Below, piece after piece: positions 1-9,410 of a stretch of 64,000 nucleotides of DNA. This DNA comes from Gammaproteobacteria bacterium (lineage in GTDB: Bacteria > Pseudomonadota > Gammaproteobacteria > Pseudomonadales > Halomonadaceae). The DNA is taken from assembly GCA_023485185.1 (NCBI GenBank), contig JAMCZP010000361.1, positions 345 through 64,344 of the forward strand, written 5' to 3'. Each line of letters starts with the position of its first letter. The first letter of the stretch is position 1. Both the position numbers and the translations under genes were made by a program. The notes beneath the pieces were generated by a model. That model saw only the letters and a program-made list of their open reading frames with translations, did no database searches and was not told the origin of the DNA.

Positions 1-129
1 GATTAATTGATCTCACCGCATCAGCAAGCGCCCACATGAATTACCTGATCAAATTGTTAAAGAGCTAGTCGCTGAGGCCGTGCCCCGTTGACGTGTGGCG
101 TATACTACCCGAATTCCTGGCGGGGTCAA
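1..129 (-). promoter_or_regulatory. rRNA operon promoter and boxA leader (operon lies left of the window)
   Basis: Read on the minus strand, a -35 TTGACC (129-124) and a -10 TAGTAT (107-102) are 16 bases apart. They are followed by a GC-rich discriminator (ACGCCACAC), as in stringently controlled rRNA promoters. AT-rich sequence at about 131-165 could be an UP element. Downstream, GCTCTTTAACAATTT (65-51) is the classic boxA antitermination element, followed by sequence like the E. coli 16S leader (ATGTGGGCGCTTGCTGATGC region, about 40-20). The 16S gene itself is not in the window, so the operon is inferred. Confidence 0.8.
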
Positions 130-207
130 TAACGAATTGAATATTTATCGACAAAACTCGTTAAGAATTAACACTCCCTCAGTAAAGCCTACTTTGCAAC
201 CCAATTA

Positions 208-221
208 TTGATCCAGGACAA
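208..221 (+). promoter_or_regulatory. Possible Anr/FNR box ahead of the cytochrome c peroxidase gene
   Basis: TTGAT-CCAG-GACAA matches the FNR/Anr consensus TTGAT-N4-ATCAA at 8 of 10 defined bases. It lies about 80 bases upstream of the start codon. Di-haem peroxidase genes are often under Anr/FNR control in related bacteria, so the site is plausible, but the right half is degenerate. Confidence 0.3.
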
Positions 222-299
222 AGTGGCTACTCCTCTCTCCCGTAAGCTAATCAATAAGCGGTTTCAAACCGTGGACTGTAAAAGCAAGGGAGAATAATC

Positions 300-1286
300 A
301 TGACCATAAAAGCTACATCATTAGCCTTACTGGCAACGGGTAGCGTACTTGCCTCCAGCATCGCTATTGCTGACGATGGGCTAGAAAACTATCGCAACCG
401 CTTCGAAGCCTTACCCTATTTACCTCCTATCCCAGCGGATAATTCGCTGACAGATGAGAAAGTAGAGCTTGGAAACATGCTGTTTTTTGAACCTCGGATT
501 TCATCCAGTGGAGTTATCAGCTGTGCCACGTGCCACAACCCTGCGCTAGGCTGGGCCGATCGTATTCCGCGCGCGGTGGGTCACGATGGTCAGGTTGGTG
601 AGCGCAACACACCGACCGTATTGAATAGTGGCTTTTTGGGGTCGCAGTTTTGGGATGGTCGCGAGCCTGACTTAGAAGGCCAGGCATTAGGACCGATTCA
701 AGCTCCGGTAGAAATGGCCATGGAGCTGGATCTAGCAATAGAAAGGCTAGTGGGGTTTGAGCTTTATCAGGAAAAATTCAGCGAAGCTTATCCTGATCAA
801 GAAAACCCCATCACCGACGATAATTTGGCACACGCGTTAGCCTCTTTCCAACGCACGCTTAATACTCCCAACTCGCCCTTTGACCGCTACCTGCATGGCG
901 ATTTAGACGCCATCAGCCAAGCAGCGAAAAACGGCATGGTGGCCTTCGTAGACAATGGGTGTATTGCTTGCCACCGAGGACCTGCGCTTACCGATAGCCA
1001 ATTCCATGCTATTCAAGTCCCAGGCTCAACCGATTTAGGCCGCTACATCGTTACCGAAGAAGAGGGTGACAAATATCGTTTTAGAACGCCCACACTACGC
1101 AATGTCGCAGTGACCTACCCTTATATGAATAATGGCGCGACAGAAACGCTAGAGGAGGCCGTCGCCATTATGGGCCAAGAGATGCTTGGACGAGAGTTCG
1201 ATGATGAAACCATTGACGATATCACTGCATTCTTACACACACTAACCGGGGCAATGCCTGACTTTGAAGTGCCTGCATTGCCATAA
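300..1286 (+). CDS. Di-haem cytochrome c peroxidase (CcpA/MauG family), periplasmic
   Basis: Predicted to reduce hydrogen peroxide in the periplasm with electrons from small c-type cytochromes. The 328-residue product has a Sec signal peptide (cleavage near AIA-DD, residue 24) and two haem-c motifs, CATCH (75-79) and CIACH (221-225), the hallmark of bacterial di-haem peroxidases. The conserved FWDGR around residue 118 also fits. A purine-rich site (AAGGGAG) precedes the ATG. The gene stands alone, between the leader of a divergent rRNA operon and a convergent adenine deaminase, and may be oxygen regulated. MauG-type protein-modifying oxidases share this fold, but the length and lack of mau genes favour a peroxidase. 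Confidence 0.88.
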   Translation: MTIKATSLALLATGSVLASSIAIADDGLENYRNRFEALPYLPPIPADNSLTDEKVELGNMLFFEPRISSSGVISCATCHNPALGWADRIPRAVGHDGQVGERNTPTVLNSGFLGSQFWDGREPDLEGQALGPIQAPVEMAMELDLAIERLVGFELYQEKFSEAYPDQENPITDDNLAHALASFQRTLNTPNSPFDRYLHGDLDAISQAAKNGMVAFVDNGCIACHRGPALTDSQFHAIQVPGSTDLGRYIVTEEEGDKYRFRTPTLRNVAVTYPYMNNGATETLEEAVAIMGQEMLGREFDDETIDDITAFLHTLTGAMPDFEVPALP

Positions 1287-1322
1287 AGTAGCGCAACAAA
1301 ACAGCAGCACCGTTAACCAAGG

Positions 1323-1356
1323 GCCGCCTGGTTTACTAGGCGGCATGCACGTTTTT
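1323..1356 (+). terminator. Terminator after the peroxidase gene
   Basis: GCCGCCT (1323-1329) pairs with AGGCGGC (1338-1344) across an 8-base loop. A short T run follows at 1352-1356, about eight bases after the stem. It lies between convergent genes, so it may act on both strands. Confidence 0.55.
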
Positions 1357-1363
1357 AGCGTGT

Positions 1364-2356
1364 TTATAGTGAGACTAAGCGTGCCAAAAGTTCTTCTCGA
1401 CGCTCGGGAGTGGTGAAAGCCTCCTCAATAGCATTCTGCGTTAGTTGACGAAATACAGACTCATCCCAGCTAAATGCTTCTGCGCATGCGGTATGGTTAG
1501 CCAGCATTCCACCACCAAAGTAAGCTGGGTCATCCGAACTAATGGTCACCTTAAGCCCTTCTCTCAAAAGCTGGGGCAAGGGATGGTCACGCAGATCCTC
1601 TACCACTTTAAGGCTTACGTTAGATAGTGGGCAGACCGTTAGGACTATCTGCTCCCTGCGCAAGCGCTCAACCACTGCGTCACTTTCCAAACAGCGCACA
1701 CCATGATCGATGCGCTGCACACCCAATTCGTCCAAGGCCTCTTTAATATATTCAGCAGGGCCCTCTTCGCCGGCATGGGCAACGCATACTAGCCCGAGCT
1801 GTTTAGCGCGCTTAAATACCTCGACAAACTTTACCGGTGGATTATTTTGTTCCGCGCTATCCAACCCAATGGCATCCAGCATCTTCCAGTAAGGTGCAGC
1901 TTGTTCAAGCACGTGCAACGCTTCCTCTGCGGGGCGATCACGCAGAAAAGCCATAATCATACCGATAGAAAGATCGAGCGTTGCTTCTGCCTCTTGCTTG
2001 GCTTTTAGCAGCCCGCTCATAACTACCTCTAACGGCACGCCCCGCTGCAGGTGCGCTTGAGGGTCAAAATGCATGTCGATATGCACAACGCCCTCCTCTC
2101 TAGCGCGTTTGAAATAGTCCATTGCCAGGTCATAGAAGTCCTCTTCTTGGCAAAGCACACTCATACCCTGGAAATAAAGAGTTAAGAACCCCTGTAGATC
2201 ATCAAAGTGATAAGCATTTTTGGCTTCTTGCACAGTCGCGTAAGGCAGTTCAATTCCGTTACGTTGCGCCAGCGCAAACATTAACTCGGGCTCAAGCGAA
2301 CCCTCAATGTGCAAGTGGAGCTCTACTTTAGGAAGGTTGCGTAAAAAATCATTCAT
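1364..2356 (-). CDS. Adenine deaminase (adenosine deaminase superfamily)
   Basis: Likely deaminates adenine to hypoxanthine in the cytosol, feeding the Hpt/Gpt salvage enzymes encoded elsewhere in the window. The 330-residue protein carries the zinc/amidohydrolase motifs of the family: HLH (14-16), HAGEEG (194-199, with the catalytic Glu197), H218 in RIDHG and SSDDP (273-277). The FDPQAH segment (97-102) is typical of the proteobacterial adenine deaminase subgroup rather than true adenosine deaminases, so adenine is the preferred call. The start codon is 25 bases after the cydC stop, so it may be the last cistron of the cyd operon. Adenosine deaminase remains the alternative. Confidence 0.82.
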   Translation of the reverse strand: MNDFLRNLPKVELHLHIEGSLEPELMFALAQRNGIELPYATVQEAKNAYHFDDLQGFLTLYFQGMSVLCQEEDFYDLAMDYFKRAREEGVVHIDMHFDPQAHLQRGVPLEVVMSGLLKAKQEAEATLDLSIGMIMAFLRDRPAEEALHVLEQAAPYWKMLDAIGLDSAEQNNPPVKFVEVFKRAKQLGLVCVAHAGEEGPAEYIKEALDELGVQRIDHGVRCLESDAVVERLRREQIVLTVCPLSNVSLKVVEDLRDHPLPQLLREGLKVTISSDDPAYFGGGMLANHTACAEAFSWDESVFRQLTQNAIEEAFTTPERREELLARLVSL

Positions 2357-2381
2357 AGTGGGCTCCTAACCGTGAGATCAA

Positions 2382-4088
2382 TTAATCAAGTAAACATTGA
2401 CTCAGTTTACCGGCATCAAGGTGCCAGTGATACTCAATGCCAGGAGGTCGGACTAATGAGCTAATTTGATGAACAAAATAGATGACCGTTCGACTCGCGA
2501 GCCATTGATCTAATGACATGGCAATGTGTTTAGCCGTTGTCTCATCGATACCTGCGAATGGCTCATCAAGCAGCACTACCTTGGGATTACGTAACATTAA
2601 GCGTGCTAACGCAACACGCCTAGCTTGTCCACCTGAAAGCTGCTGCCCTTTCTCACCCACTGCTGTATTTAAGCCTTTCGGTAATTGCTGTACCCAGCTA
2701 TCCAACGCGACGGCTCGCAGTACTTCCCATAACATGTGATCACTAGCAGAAGGGTTAGCGATACGCAGATTCTCAGCCAAAGAGCTGTCAAAGAGATCCA
2801 CTTGTTGAGTGAGTACCGCAAAATGTTCCGCACGGCTTTGCGATGAAAGCCGCCATGGTGCCACGCCCCCTACTATCACCTGTCCTTGAGACGCTATAAG
2901 CCGGCCAATCAATACGCTAACTAAAGAAGACTTGCCCGCACCCGACTTGCCAGTAATAACCGCGCGCCTCCCCTCCTGCAGTCGAAAAGTGACATTACTT
3001 AATGCAGGCTGCAGAGCCTGAGGATAGTGCATCGTCAGCTCCGTAACGTTAATGGCCAAGCCTGATTCTTCCGGCAGACTCGGCGGTGTTTCAGTTGATA
3101 ATGAGTCACCCGTTAAATTATTTAAGCGTTGCACCGCAGCGTAGCTAGCGCCTAGCTTTATAAAGCTACTGGGTAGCGCGAGGAAAACTTCATTTACACC
3201 TAAAGCAATTAACACCACCATGACCACGATAGGCGCTGCTACCAACTGCTGAGAAAATACTAGGCTGGCTAGCCACAGCACCGCTACCACCAATAAACCG
3301 GTCACGCTACTTACTAAACAGTTGATTGACGCCGTCTTACGCCCCAACCGCTGCTGATTGACAAGCGCTTGCTGCTCCTGAGTAGCAACAAGGCCACGAT
3401 GCCACGGGGCGCTTTGATAACTCATTAATTCTGCTGAGGCCTGTACCTGATCGACCACTAGGTGGCGTAAGGATTGTTGATCAACTGTTTGTTGGTAGCT
3501 TTGAGCAAATCCCCAGTTAGCAGTAAACAGCGTCACCGTTAACCATAACAAAAGCAGCGTTATCGCTATTATTACGGCCACGTTTGGCAACCAGAACGCT
3601 ACAAAAACCACAACTACCAACACACTGAGCAGTGCTACCAGCGGTGGCATGAGAATACGCAGATAAAAATTATCCAGTGTATCGATATCAGCAGTTAATC
3701 GGCTCAACCAGTCACTGGCACGCTGACGACGCAAACTGGCATCATCAAGGCGTGTTAAAGAACCGAACACCCGATAGCGTAAGTCAGCAAGCAGCGTTAA
3801 CACCGTATTATGGTTATAGAGCCGCTCGATATAACGCGCCACAGTACGCAGCAAGGCAAAAAAACGAATGCCACCGCCAGGAACATAGACATCTAAACGC
3901 GCAGGGATGCCCGCTGCCAAGGCCAAACCCGTCAGTGCACTCGCGGTAATAAACCAACCCGATAGACCAAGTAAGGCTAGGCCTGCCAAAAGTGTTATCC
4001 AAACAAGCAGCGCCCCCACAAGAAAGCGCTGACGCCGCCTAACCAGCAATTGCAACCAGGGCAGAAAGTCACGAAAAACAGCCATCAT
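2382..4088 (-). CDS. cydC: Thiol reductant ABC exporter subunit CydC
   Basis: One half of the CydDC heterodimeric ABC exporter, which moves glutathione and cysteine to the periplasm and is needed for assembly of haem bd oxidases. The 568 residues comprise an N-terminal six-helix membrane domain and a C-terminal ATPase with Walker A GKSGAGKSS (about 380), signature LSGGQARRVALAR and Walker B VVLLDEP. Its ATG overlaps the cydD stop by four bases (ATGA), showing translational coupling. It is the fourth gene of a leftward cydA-cydB-cydD-cydC unit. In E. coli cydDC is unlinked to cydAB, so having all four in one unit supports a joint role. Confidence 0.93.
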   Translation of the reverse strand: MMAVFRDFLPWLQLLVRRRQRFLVGALLVWITLLAGLALLGLSGWFITASALTGLALAAGIPARLDVYVPGGGIRFFALLRTVARYIERLYNHNTVLTLLADLRYRVFGSLTRLDDASLRRQRASDWLSRLTADIDTLDNFYLRILMPPLVALLSVLVVVVFVAFWLPNVAVIIAITLLLLWLTVTLFTANWGFAQSYQQTVDQQSLRHLVVDQVQASAELMSYQSAPWHRGLVATQEQQALVNQQRLGRKTASINCLVSSVTGLLVVAVLWLASLVFSQQLVAAPIVVMVVLIALGVNEVFLALPSSFIKLGASYAAVQRLNNLTGDSLSTETPPSLPEESGLAINVTELTMHYPQALQPALSNVTFRLQEGRRAVITGKSGAGKSSLVSVLIGRLIASQGQVIVGGVAPWRLSSQSRAEHFAVLTQQVDLFDSSLAENLRIANPSASDHMLWEVLRAVALDSWVQQLPKGLNTAVGEKGQQLSGGQARRVALARLMLRNPKVVLLDEPFAGIDETTAKHIAMSLDQWLASRTVIYFVHQISSLVRPPGIEYHWHLDAGKLSQCLLD

Positions 4089-5755
4089 TTGGCCACCTCC
4101 GCCAACACACCACTTTCAAAAACAAAATGCCGCCGTGCTGCAGAGATCACCGCCGGATGATGGGTGGCAATGACTAATGTACGACCTTCATTTGCCAACT
4201 CAAGCAATGCAGCAATTACAAGCTGTTCAGTATCATGGTCTAAACTTGCAGTGGGTTCATCCAGCAATACCAAAGGAGCTTTGCTTAGATAGACACGTGC
4301 AAGCGCCAGGCGCTGGGCCTGCCCACCGGACAAACCTACCCCGCGCTCCCCAATCAGAGTATTTAAACCGTCAGGTAATTGTGCCAAAAGAGGTGCAAAA
4401 CCAGAGTGATGCAGCGCTTCCAACATTTCATTTCCAGACGCATCAGGTGCTGCTAAGCGAAGATTGTCTGCCAAGCTACCGTGCAACAGACACGGCTGCT
4501 GATCCAGCCAAGCCACCTGACTATTTGCCTGCCGACGGTACTCTCCGCTGCTTGGCTGCATAAAGCCTGCAAGCAGTGCTAGCAGTGTAGATTTGCCACT
4601 ACCGGACGCACCGCTAATAGCCACAATCTCACCTTGCTCAATCGCAAGGTCTATAGGGCCTATTACATGGCCGCGCCCAGGGTAAGCAACACAGGCGCCT
4701 GCCAGTTCAATTACCGCTGAGGCTTCATGAGGCCCCAAATATTGTTGAACAATCAGATCAGGCTCATTGAGTATATTAACAACACTCTCCGCCGCCCCCA
4801 GGGCCGCAGCGCGGTCATGATAGTGCTGAGAAAGCGTCCGCAGTGGCTGAAAAAATTCAGGCGCCAACAGCAGTACAGCAAGGCCTGAAAAAAGAGTCAG
4901 TGAGGTAGAGGGTCCGTATTCAATATAACCGAGCAGCCCAAAGCCGACATACATCGCCACTACTGCAATCGCTACCGAGGCGAAGAACTCAAGTACTGCA
5001 GAAGAGAGAAATGCCAGCCTCAGTGTACGCATACTGAGCCGTCGATATTCATCCGTGGCATACCAGACATCACGTTGAGCAGTTGTGGTATGTCCAAAGA
5101 GCTGTAACGTAGCCATCCCCCGCACCCGGTCAATAAAGTGCGCAGATAGCCGCGATACAGCAACGAACTGGTCACGATTAAGTCTCTCAGCCCCCATTCC
5201 CACGAGCGCCATGAATAGCGGAATAAGCGGGGCAGAAAGCAGCAAAAACACGGCGACTAGATAATCCAACCAGCCCACTACCATTAAAATTAATAGCGGT
5301 AAGCAAAGTGTTATCCGCAGTTGGGTATAAAAGCGCGCAAAGTATCCTTCTAGCGCATCAACATGCTCCACCACCTGATTAGCCAATGAACCACTGTGAC
5401 GGCTTGTTAGCCATATAGGCCCCAGTTCAGCCAGTTTGTCTAATAGCTGAGCTCTAGCGCGTCGACGAATACGCAAACTGGCTTCCAGACTAAGCGTTTC
5501 ATGCCCCCACTGAAAAGCAGCACGTAAACATACACAGACTGCCAGCAGGGCAAAAATGGGCAGTAACTCCAATGGTGGGCGGGCATCCACAACCACATGA
5601 TGAATCAACCATGCCAACCCCACCACCAGCGTAATAGTTTGGCTGCCCGCAAAAACACCGCAAAGCGACGCACCCACTAAGCGCTTACGCTCACTTTTAG
5701 CTAGTTCAGATAACCAACTACGCGGCGTTAAGAGATCATTCTTTTCAGCTACCAT
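4085..5755 (-). CDS. cydD: Thiol reductant ABC exporter subunit CydD
   Basis: Partner of CydC in the inner-membrane cysteine/glutathione exporter required for cytochrome bd maturation. The 556-residue protein has six predicted membrane helices, then an ABC domain with GASGSGKST (about residue 375), LSGGQAQRLALAR and LVLLDEPTAS. It begins four bases after the cydB stop and overlaps cydC by four bases, so the four genes form one transcript. The very short gap after cydB leaves no room for a cydX-type small subunit at this position. Confidence 0.93.
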   Translation of the reverse strand: MVAEKNDLLTPRSWLSELAKSERKRLVGASLCGVFAGSQTITLVVGLAWLIHHVVVDARPPLELLPIFALLAVCVCLRAAFQWGHETLSLEASLRIRRRARAQLLDKLAELGPIWLTSRHSGSLANQVVEHVDALEGYFARFYTQLRITLCLPLLILMVVGWLDYLVAVFLLLSAPLIPLFMALVGMGAERLNRDQFVAVSRLSAHFIDRVRGMATLQLFGHTTTAQRDVWYATDEYRRLSMRTLRLAFLSSAVLEFFASVAIAVVAMYVGFGLLGYIEYGPSTSLTLFSGLAVLLLAPEFFQPLRTLSQHYHDRAAALGAAESVVNILNEPDLIVQQYLGPHEASAVIELAGACVAYPGRGHVIGPIDLAIEQGEIVAISGASGSGKSTLLALLAGFMQPSSGEYRRQANSQVAWLDQQPCLLHGSLADNLRLAAPDASGNEMLEALHHSGFAPLLAQLPDGLNTLIGERGVGLSGGQAQRLALARVYLSKAPLVLLDEPTASLDHDTEQLVIAALLELANEGRTLVIATHHPAVISAARRHFVFESGVLAEVAK

Positions 5756-5759
5756 CCGC

Positions 5760-6767
5760 TTAGTGATATCCCTCGCCTACGCGCACTTTGCCGCGGAATA
5801 CCCAATACGACCATGCGGTGTAAGCCAGAACTATCGGGATAACAAACACAAAGCCGATCAGTAGGAACAGCTGCGATTCAGGCGCAGAAGCGGCATCCCA
5901 CAGTGTATAGTTCGGAGGCACAATAATAGGCCACTTACTGACAATCAGCCCCAAATACGTAAAGAAGTAAATGCCAATAGTGGCAATAAAGGGCACACCC
6001 TCGCGGCGTTTTTGCACAGAGCGATATACAATGAAAGCACACGCTAGAGCTAAGAAAGGGAAGACCCAAATTAATTGTATGTGGCCAAACCAACGCTCCC
6101 ATACTATCGGGTTCACAAACGGCGTCCATATGCTAATAATTCCAAAAACCAACAGCACAAGAGCCAGTAACATAGGCGTGATTTTATAAGCCCAGTCTTG
6201 AATATGGCCTTCTGATTTAAGTATCAGCCAAGTAGCCCCCAATAATGCGTAACCAGCCATTAAACCAAGACCGGTTAATATCGAGAAAGGCGTCAGCCAA
6301 TCAAACGCGCCGCCAACGTAGGCAAAATTTTCGACAGGAAACCCTTGGATATAAGCACCCACCACCGCCCCCTGGGCAAAAGCAGCAACTGCTGACCCCC
6401 AGCAGAACGCCCTGTTCCACCAGTGGCGATTACGTCTCGACTTGAAGCGCAGCTCAAATGCAACGCCACGGAATACCAACCCCGCCAACATCAAGAAAAC
6501 GCCAATGTATAAAGCGGGTAAAAACACTGAATAGACTAACGGAAAAGCCCCTAATAGGCCGGCACCGCTGAGCACTAACCAGGTCTCATTGCCATCCCAT
6601 ATCGGCGCAACCGAGTTCATCATCACATCTCGGGAGTCTTCATCAGGGGCAAAGGGATAGAGAATCCCCAACCCCAAATCAAACCCATCCATCAGCACAT
6701 ACATCATAATGCCGAAGCCAATAATGAACGCCCAAATTAACGTTAAATCAAACATTTCCATGTTCAT
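5760..6767 (-). CDS. cydB: Cytochrome bd-type quinol oxidase subunit II
   Basis: Second membrane subunit of a bd-type quinol:oxygen oxidoreductase. The 335 residues match the length of CioB-type subunits (E. coli CydB is about 379) and show about eight hydrophobic helices. The N-terminal stretch with WDGNETWLV near residues 57-65 is family-typical. An AAGGAGC ribosome site lies inside the end of cydA, seven bases before the ATG, so the genes are coupled. An alternative start two codons in (MEMFD) cannot be excluded. With the short-loop subunit I, the enzyme looks like the cyanide-insensitive (CIO) class. Confidence 0.92.
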   Translation of the reverse strand: MNMEMFDLTLIWAFIIGFGIMMYVLMDGFDLGLGILYPFAPDEDSRDVMMNSVAPIWDGNETWLVLSGAGLLGAFPLVYSVFLPALYIGVFLMLAGLVFRGVAFELRFKSRRNRHWWNRAFCWGSAVAAFAQGAVVGAYIQGFPVENFAYVGGAFDWLTPFSILTGLGLMAGYALLGATWLILKSEGHIQDWAYKITPMLLALVLLVFGIISIWTPFVNPIVWERWFGHIQLIWVFPFLALACAFIVYRSVQKRREGVPFIATIGIYFFTYLGLIVSKWPIIVPPNYTLWDAASAPESQLFLLIGFVFVIPIVLAYTAWSYWVFRGKVRVGEGYH

Positions 6768-6769
6768 TT

Positions 6770-8185
6770 TTAGCTCCTTACCGGGTCAACATCATCGTCA
6801 AAAGGAGTATGCGCTGCAGACATCGGCCGCATTGGACGTTTAAAGTTCTCACCTGTGGTTTCACGCTCTTCTACAGGTAACATACCGTTCCGCACTACCC
6901 GCGTTAGATAATACACACCCGCGTAGAACACCACGCCGTAGACCAGGATGTAGCCAATCAGGGTAAATAGTGCCATTGGGCCGGTCAGTGAGGGCGTCAA
7001 GCCCTCTGCATGGGTCATCATTCCATACACCAACCAAGGTGAGCGGCCCGACTCAGTGACCACCCATCCCGCCAAGACAGCGACGAAGGGCATCGCAATC
7101 ATGCCGACCAATGATTTTAGAAATAGCGGTTGTTTATAGATATTGCCTTTGCGGCGTAAAATCAGCCCTGTAAGCGCCACTGTAATCATTAAAAGTCCAA
7201 TCCCCACCATGACCCGGAAAGCCCAAAATACAATCCAGACCGGTGGCTGCTCTTCAGGTGCAGCTTCGCTAATGCCTGGTATTTCACCGTCAGGCGAGTG
7301 CGTCAAAATGATGCTCGCCAAGTTGGGAATACCAAAGGCAAAACGGTTGGCTTGCGCCTCTTGATCGGGCATCGCAAATAACAGCAGCGGCACATTCGTC
7401 GACGTTTCCCAGTGCCCTTCCATTGCGGCAACTTTGGTTGGCTGATACTCCAATGTATTTAAACCGTGGAAGTCACCGATCACGGCTTGCAGAGGCGCTA
7501 AAAATAGCAGCAGCCAAAGGCACATTGAAAGCGCACGGCGATTAGCTTCAGGGTCGCGGTCGCGCAGCAGGTACCACGCACTAACCCCCGCCACTACAAA
7601 ACCGCCAGTTAAGAAAGAGGCAACCGCCATGTGGGCGAAACGATATGGGAAAGAGGGATTAAAAATTGCCTCGCTCCATGATGTTACATGAAAGCGAAAA
7701 TCAATAAGTTCAACACCGGCGGGGGTATGCAACCAACTGTTTGCCGATAGAATCCAGAAGGCCGATATAAAGGTGCCTATCGCCACCATAATGGCTGCAA
7801 ACAAGTGAACACCTTGAGGAACTTTACCGCGGCCAAACAGCAATACACCCAAAAAAGCCGCCTCTAGGAAAAAGGCGGTAACCACCTCATAACTAAGCAT
7901 GGGGCCTAAGAAGTTTGAGGATGCTTGGGAAAAGTTACTCCAGTTAGTACCAAACTGAAATGACATAACGATGCCAGACACCACCCCCATCCCGAAGACA
8001 ACGGCGAATACCCTGGTCCAAAAGAGAGCCAAGCGATCCCAGGCAGGATTCTCGGTCTTAAAAAACAACCCATGAAGTAACGCTATGTAAGAAGCCAAGC
8101 CAATGGTAAAAACAGGGAAAATCGCATGAAACGACACAACGAATGCAAACTGCAATCGCGATAGCACAAGGGGATCAAGTTCCAT
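6770..8185 (-). CDS. cydA: Cytochrome bd-type quinol oxidase subunit I, short Q-loop (CIO-like)
   Basis: Catalytic haem-bearing subunit that oxidises quinol and reduces oxygen without proton pumping. Residues equivalent to the E. coli haem ligands are visible: His20 (b595), His185 and Met326 (b558), plus Glu100 and Glu108 of the proton path and Lys251/Glu256 of the quinol site. The protein is 471 residues and the stretch between Glu256 and Met326 is some 65 residues shorter than in E. coli CydA, which defines the short Q-loop, CioA-like class. It is the first gene of the operon; AGGAG precedes the ATG, and the promoter must lie in 8186-8432. Confidence 0.93.
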   Translation of the reverse strand: MELDPLVLSRLQFAFVVSFHAIFPVFTIGLASYIALLHGLFFKTENPAWDRLALFWTRVFAVVFGMGVVSGIVMSFQFGTNWSNFSQASSNFLGPMLSYEVVTAFFLEAAFLGVLLFGRGKVPQGVHLFAAIMVAIGTFISAFWILSANSWLHTPAGVELIDFRFHVTSWSEAIFNPSFPYRFAHMAVASFLTGGFVVAGVSAWYLLRDRDPEANRRALSMCLWLLLFLAPLQAVIGDFHGLNTLEYQPTKVAAMEGHWETSTNVPLLLFAMPDQEAQANRFAFGIPNLASIILTHSPDGEIPGISEAAPEEQPPVWIVFWAFRVMVGIGLLMITVALTGLILRRKGNIYKQPLFLKSLVGMIAMPFVAVLAGWVVTESGRSPWLVYGMMTHAEGLTPSLTGPMALFTLIGYILVYGVVFYAGVYYLTRVVRNGMLPVEERETTGENFKRPMRPMSAAHTPFDDDVDPVRS

Positions 8186-8432
8186 TTCACTCTCCTAAGA
8201 CTGAATAGGTTTCCCATCAATGGGTTAACACAAGCTTAGTCGAGCCTTTTCGGCACCGCACTTTTAGTTATAAGCACTAAGCTTATTTCTTAATACTGCT
8301 CTTAAATTGCTGCAACCATGCCAAGTTGGACAGCCATAATATAATAGTAGCCAAGCGTCTAAGATGTGTCGCATTGACGCATAGCGCACCATAGTAGTGC
8401 GCTATGACATGGCCATCATTTCAACATAATGA
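8186..8432 (-). promoter_or_regulatory. Upstream region of the cyd operon, with a small inverted repeat
   Basis: This 247-base gap holds the promoter for cydABDC. Thirty bases before the cydA start, CCCATTGATGGG (minus strand, 8224-8213) is a five-base inverted repeat around a TG centre. It contains TTGAT (8220-8216), half of an Anr/FNR box; the other half (AGGTT on the plus strand) is poor. I see no gene or RNA here. Confidence 0.4.
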
Positions 8433-9410
8433 CTATCTGGACATGAGTACGATGCTCACCATATAGCCCGTATAAGCAATAAATAGAGCTAACAGTACGC
8501 CCCCTTCCAGGCGGTTAATACGCCGTGGACGGCCACGCCAGGAGAACGCAAAAATAATCATCAACAGCGTCATTCCTGTCATGACACTCCAGTCGCGAAC
8601 TAATACTTCACGACCGGCTTCAATGGGTGCAATCACACCAGCCAGGCCCACCACTGCCAGGCTATTGAACAAATTCGAACCCACCACATTGCCTAGCACC
8701 AGATCATGCTCTTTACGGCGCAGCGCGCTAATGGAAGAAGCGAGTTCCGGCAGCGATGTCCCTATAGCTACTACAGTTAATCCGATAATTAAGTCACTCA
8801 CCCCGAAACGCAAAGCAATTTCAACAGCGCCCCAGACCAGTAAGCGAGAACTTGCAATCAAAAATACCAAACCTACTAATGTCCACATTATAGATTTACC
8901 GCGGGACATAGGTTTGCTATCCAAGGTTTCAGCAACCTCAGCTTCCAGCGCATCCGCTGGCTGATTACGTGAGCGCAAAATGCTAACAACAATAAACATC
9001 ACCAGCGCAAGTAATAGACATATAGCCTCCCAGCGCGCCACGAATCCATCCAGGAGCATTAAACCGGTAGCCAGCATAACCAGCATTAATAGCGGCATTT
9101 CTTTGCGAATAACGCTTGAGTGAACAGCAAGGGGCGAAATAAGCGCTACTAAGCCCAGGATTAAGCCAATATTGGCAATATTCGAACCATAGGCATTACC
9201 CACCGCCAAGCCTGGATTTCCATCAATGGCTGCCAGTACCGACACCATCATTTCTGGTGCTGAAGTACCAAAGCCAATGACGAGCATGCCAATCAGCAGC
9301 GGCGAAAGCCCCAGCCAGCGGGACGTTGCCGCTGCTCCATCAATAAATTTCTCAGCACTCCACACCAGCAAGGCCAAACCAAGCAAGACCGCTAATAAGG
9401 GAAGTAACAT
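8433..9410 (-). CDS. Calcium/sodium antiporter (CaCA family, YrbG-like)
   Basis: Inner-membrane cation exchanger expected to extrude Ca2+ against Na+ or H+. The 325-residue protein is a tandem repeat of two five-helix Na_Ca_ex domains. Each carries the ion-binding alpha motif: GFGTSAPEM near residue 50 and AIGTSLPEL near 215. These are the duplicated signatures of the family. It is transcribed alone, leftward, and diverges from pqiA. The direct role is inferred from the family; substrate choice (Ca2+ versus other cations) cannot be read from sequence. Confidence 0.88.
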   Translation of the reverse strand: MLLPLLAVLLGLALLVWSAEKFIDGAAATSRWLGLSPLLIGMLVIGFGTSAPEMMVSVLAAIDGNPGLAVGNAYGSNIANIGLILGLVALISPLAVHSSVIRKEMPLLMLVMLATGLMLLDGFVARWEAICLLLALVMFIVVSILRSRNQPADALEAEVAETLDSKPMSRGKSIMWTLVGLVFLIASSRLLVWGAVEIALRFGVSDLIIGLTVVAIGTSLPELASSISALRRKEHDLVLGNVVGSNLFNSLAVVGLAGVIAPIEAGREVLVRDWSVMTGMTLLMIIFAFSWRGRPRRINRLEGGVLLALFIAYTGYMVSIVLMSR

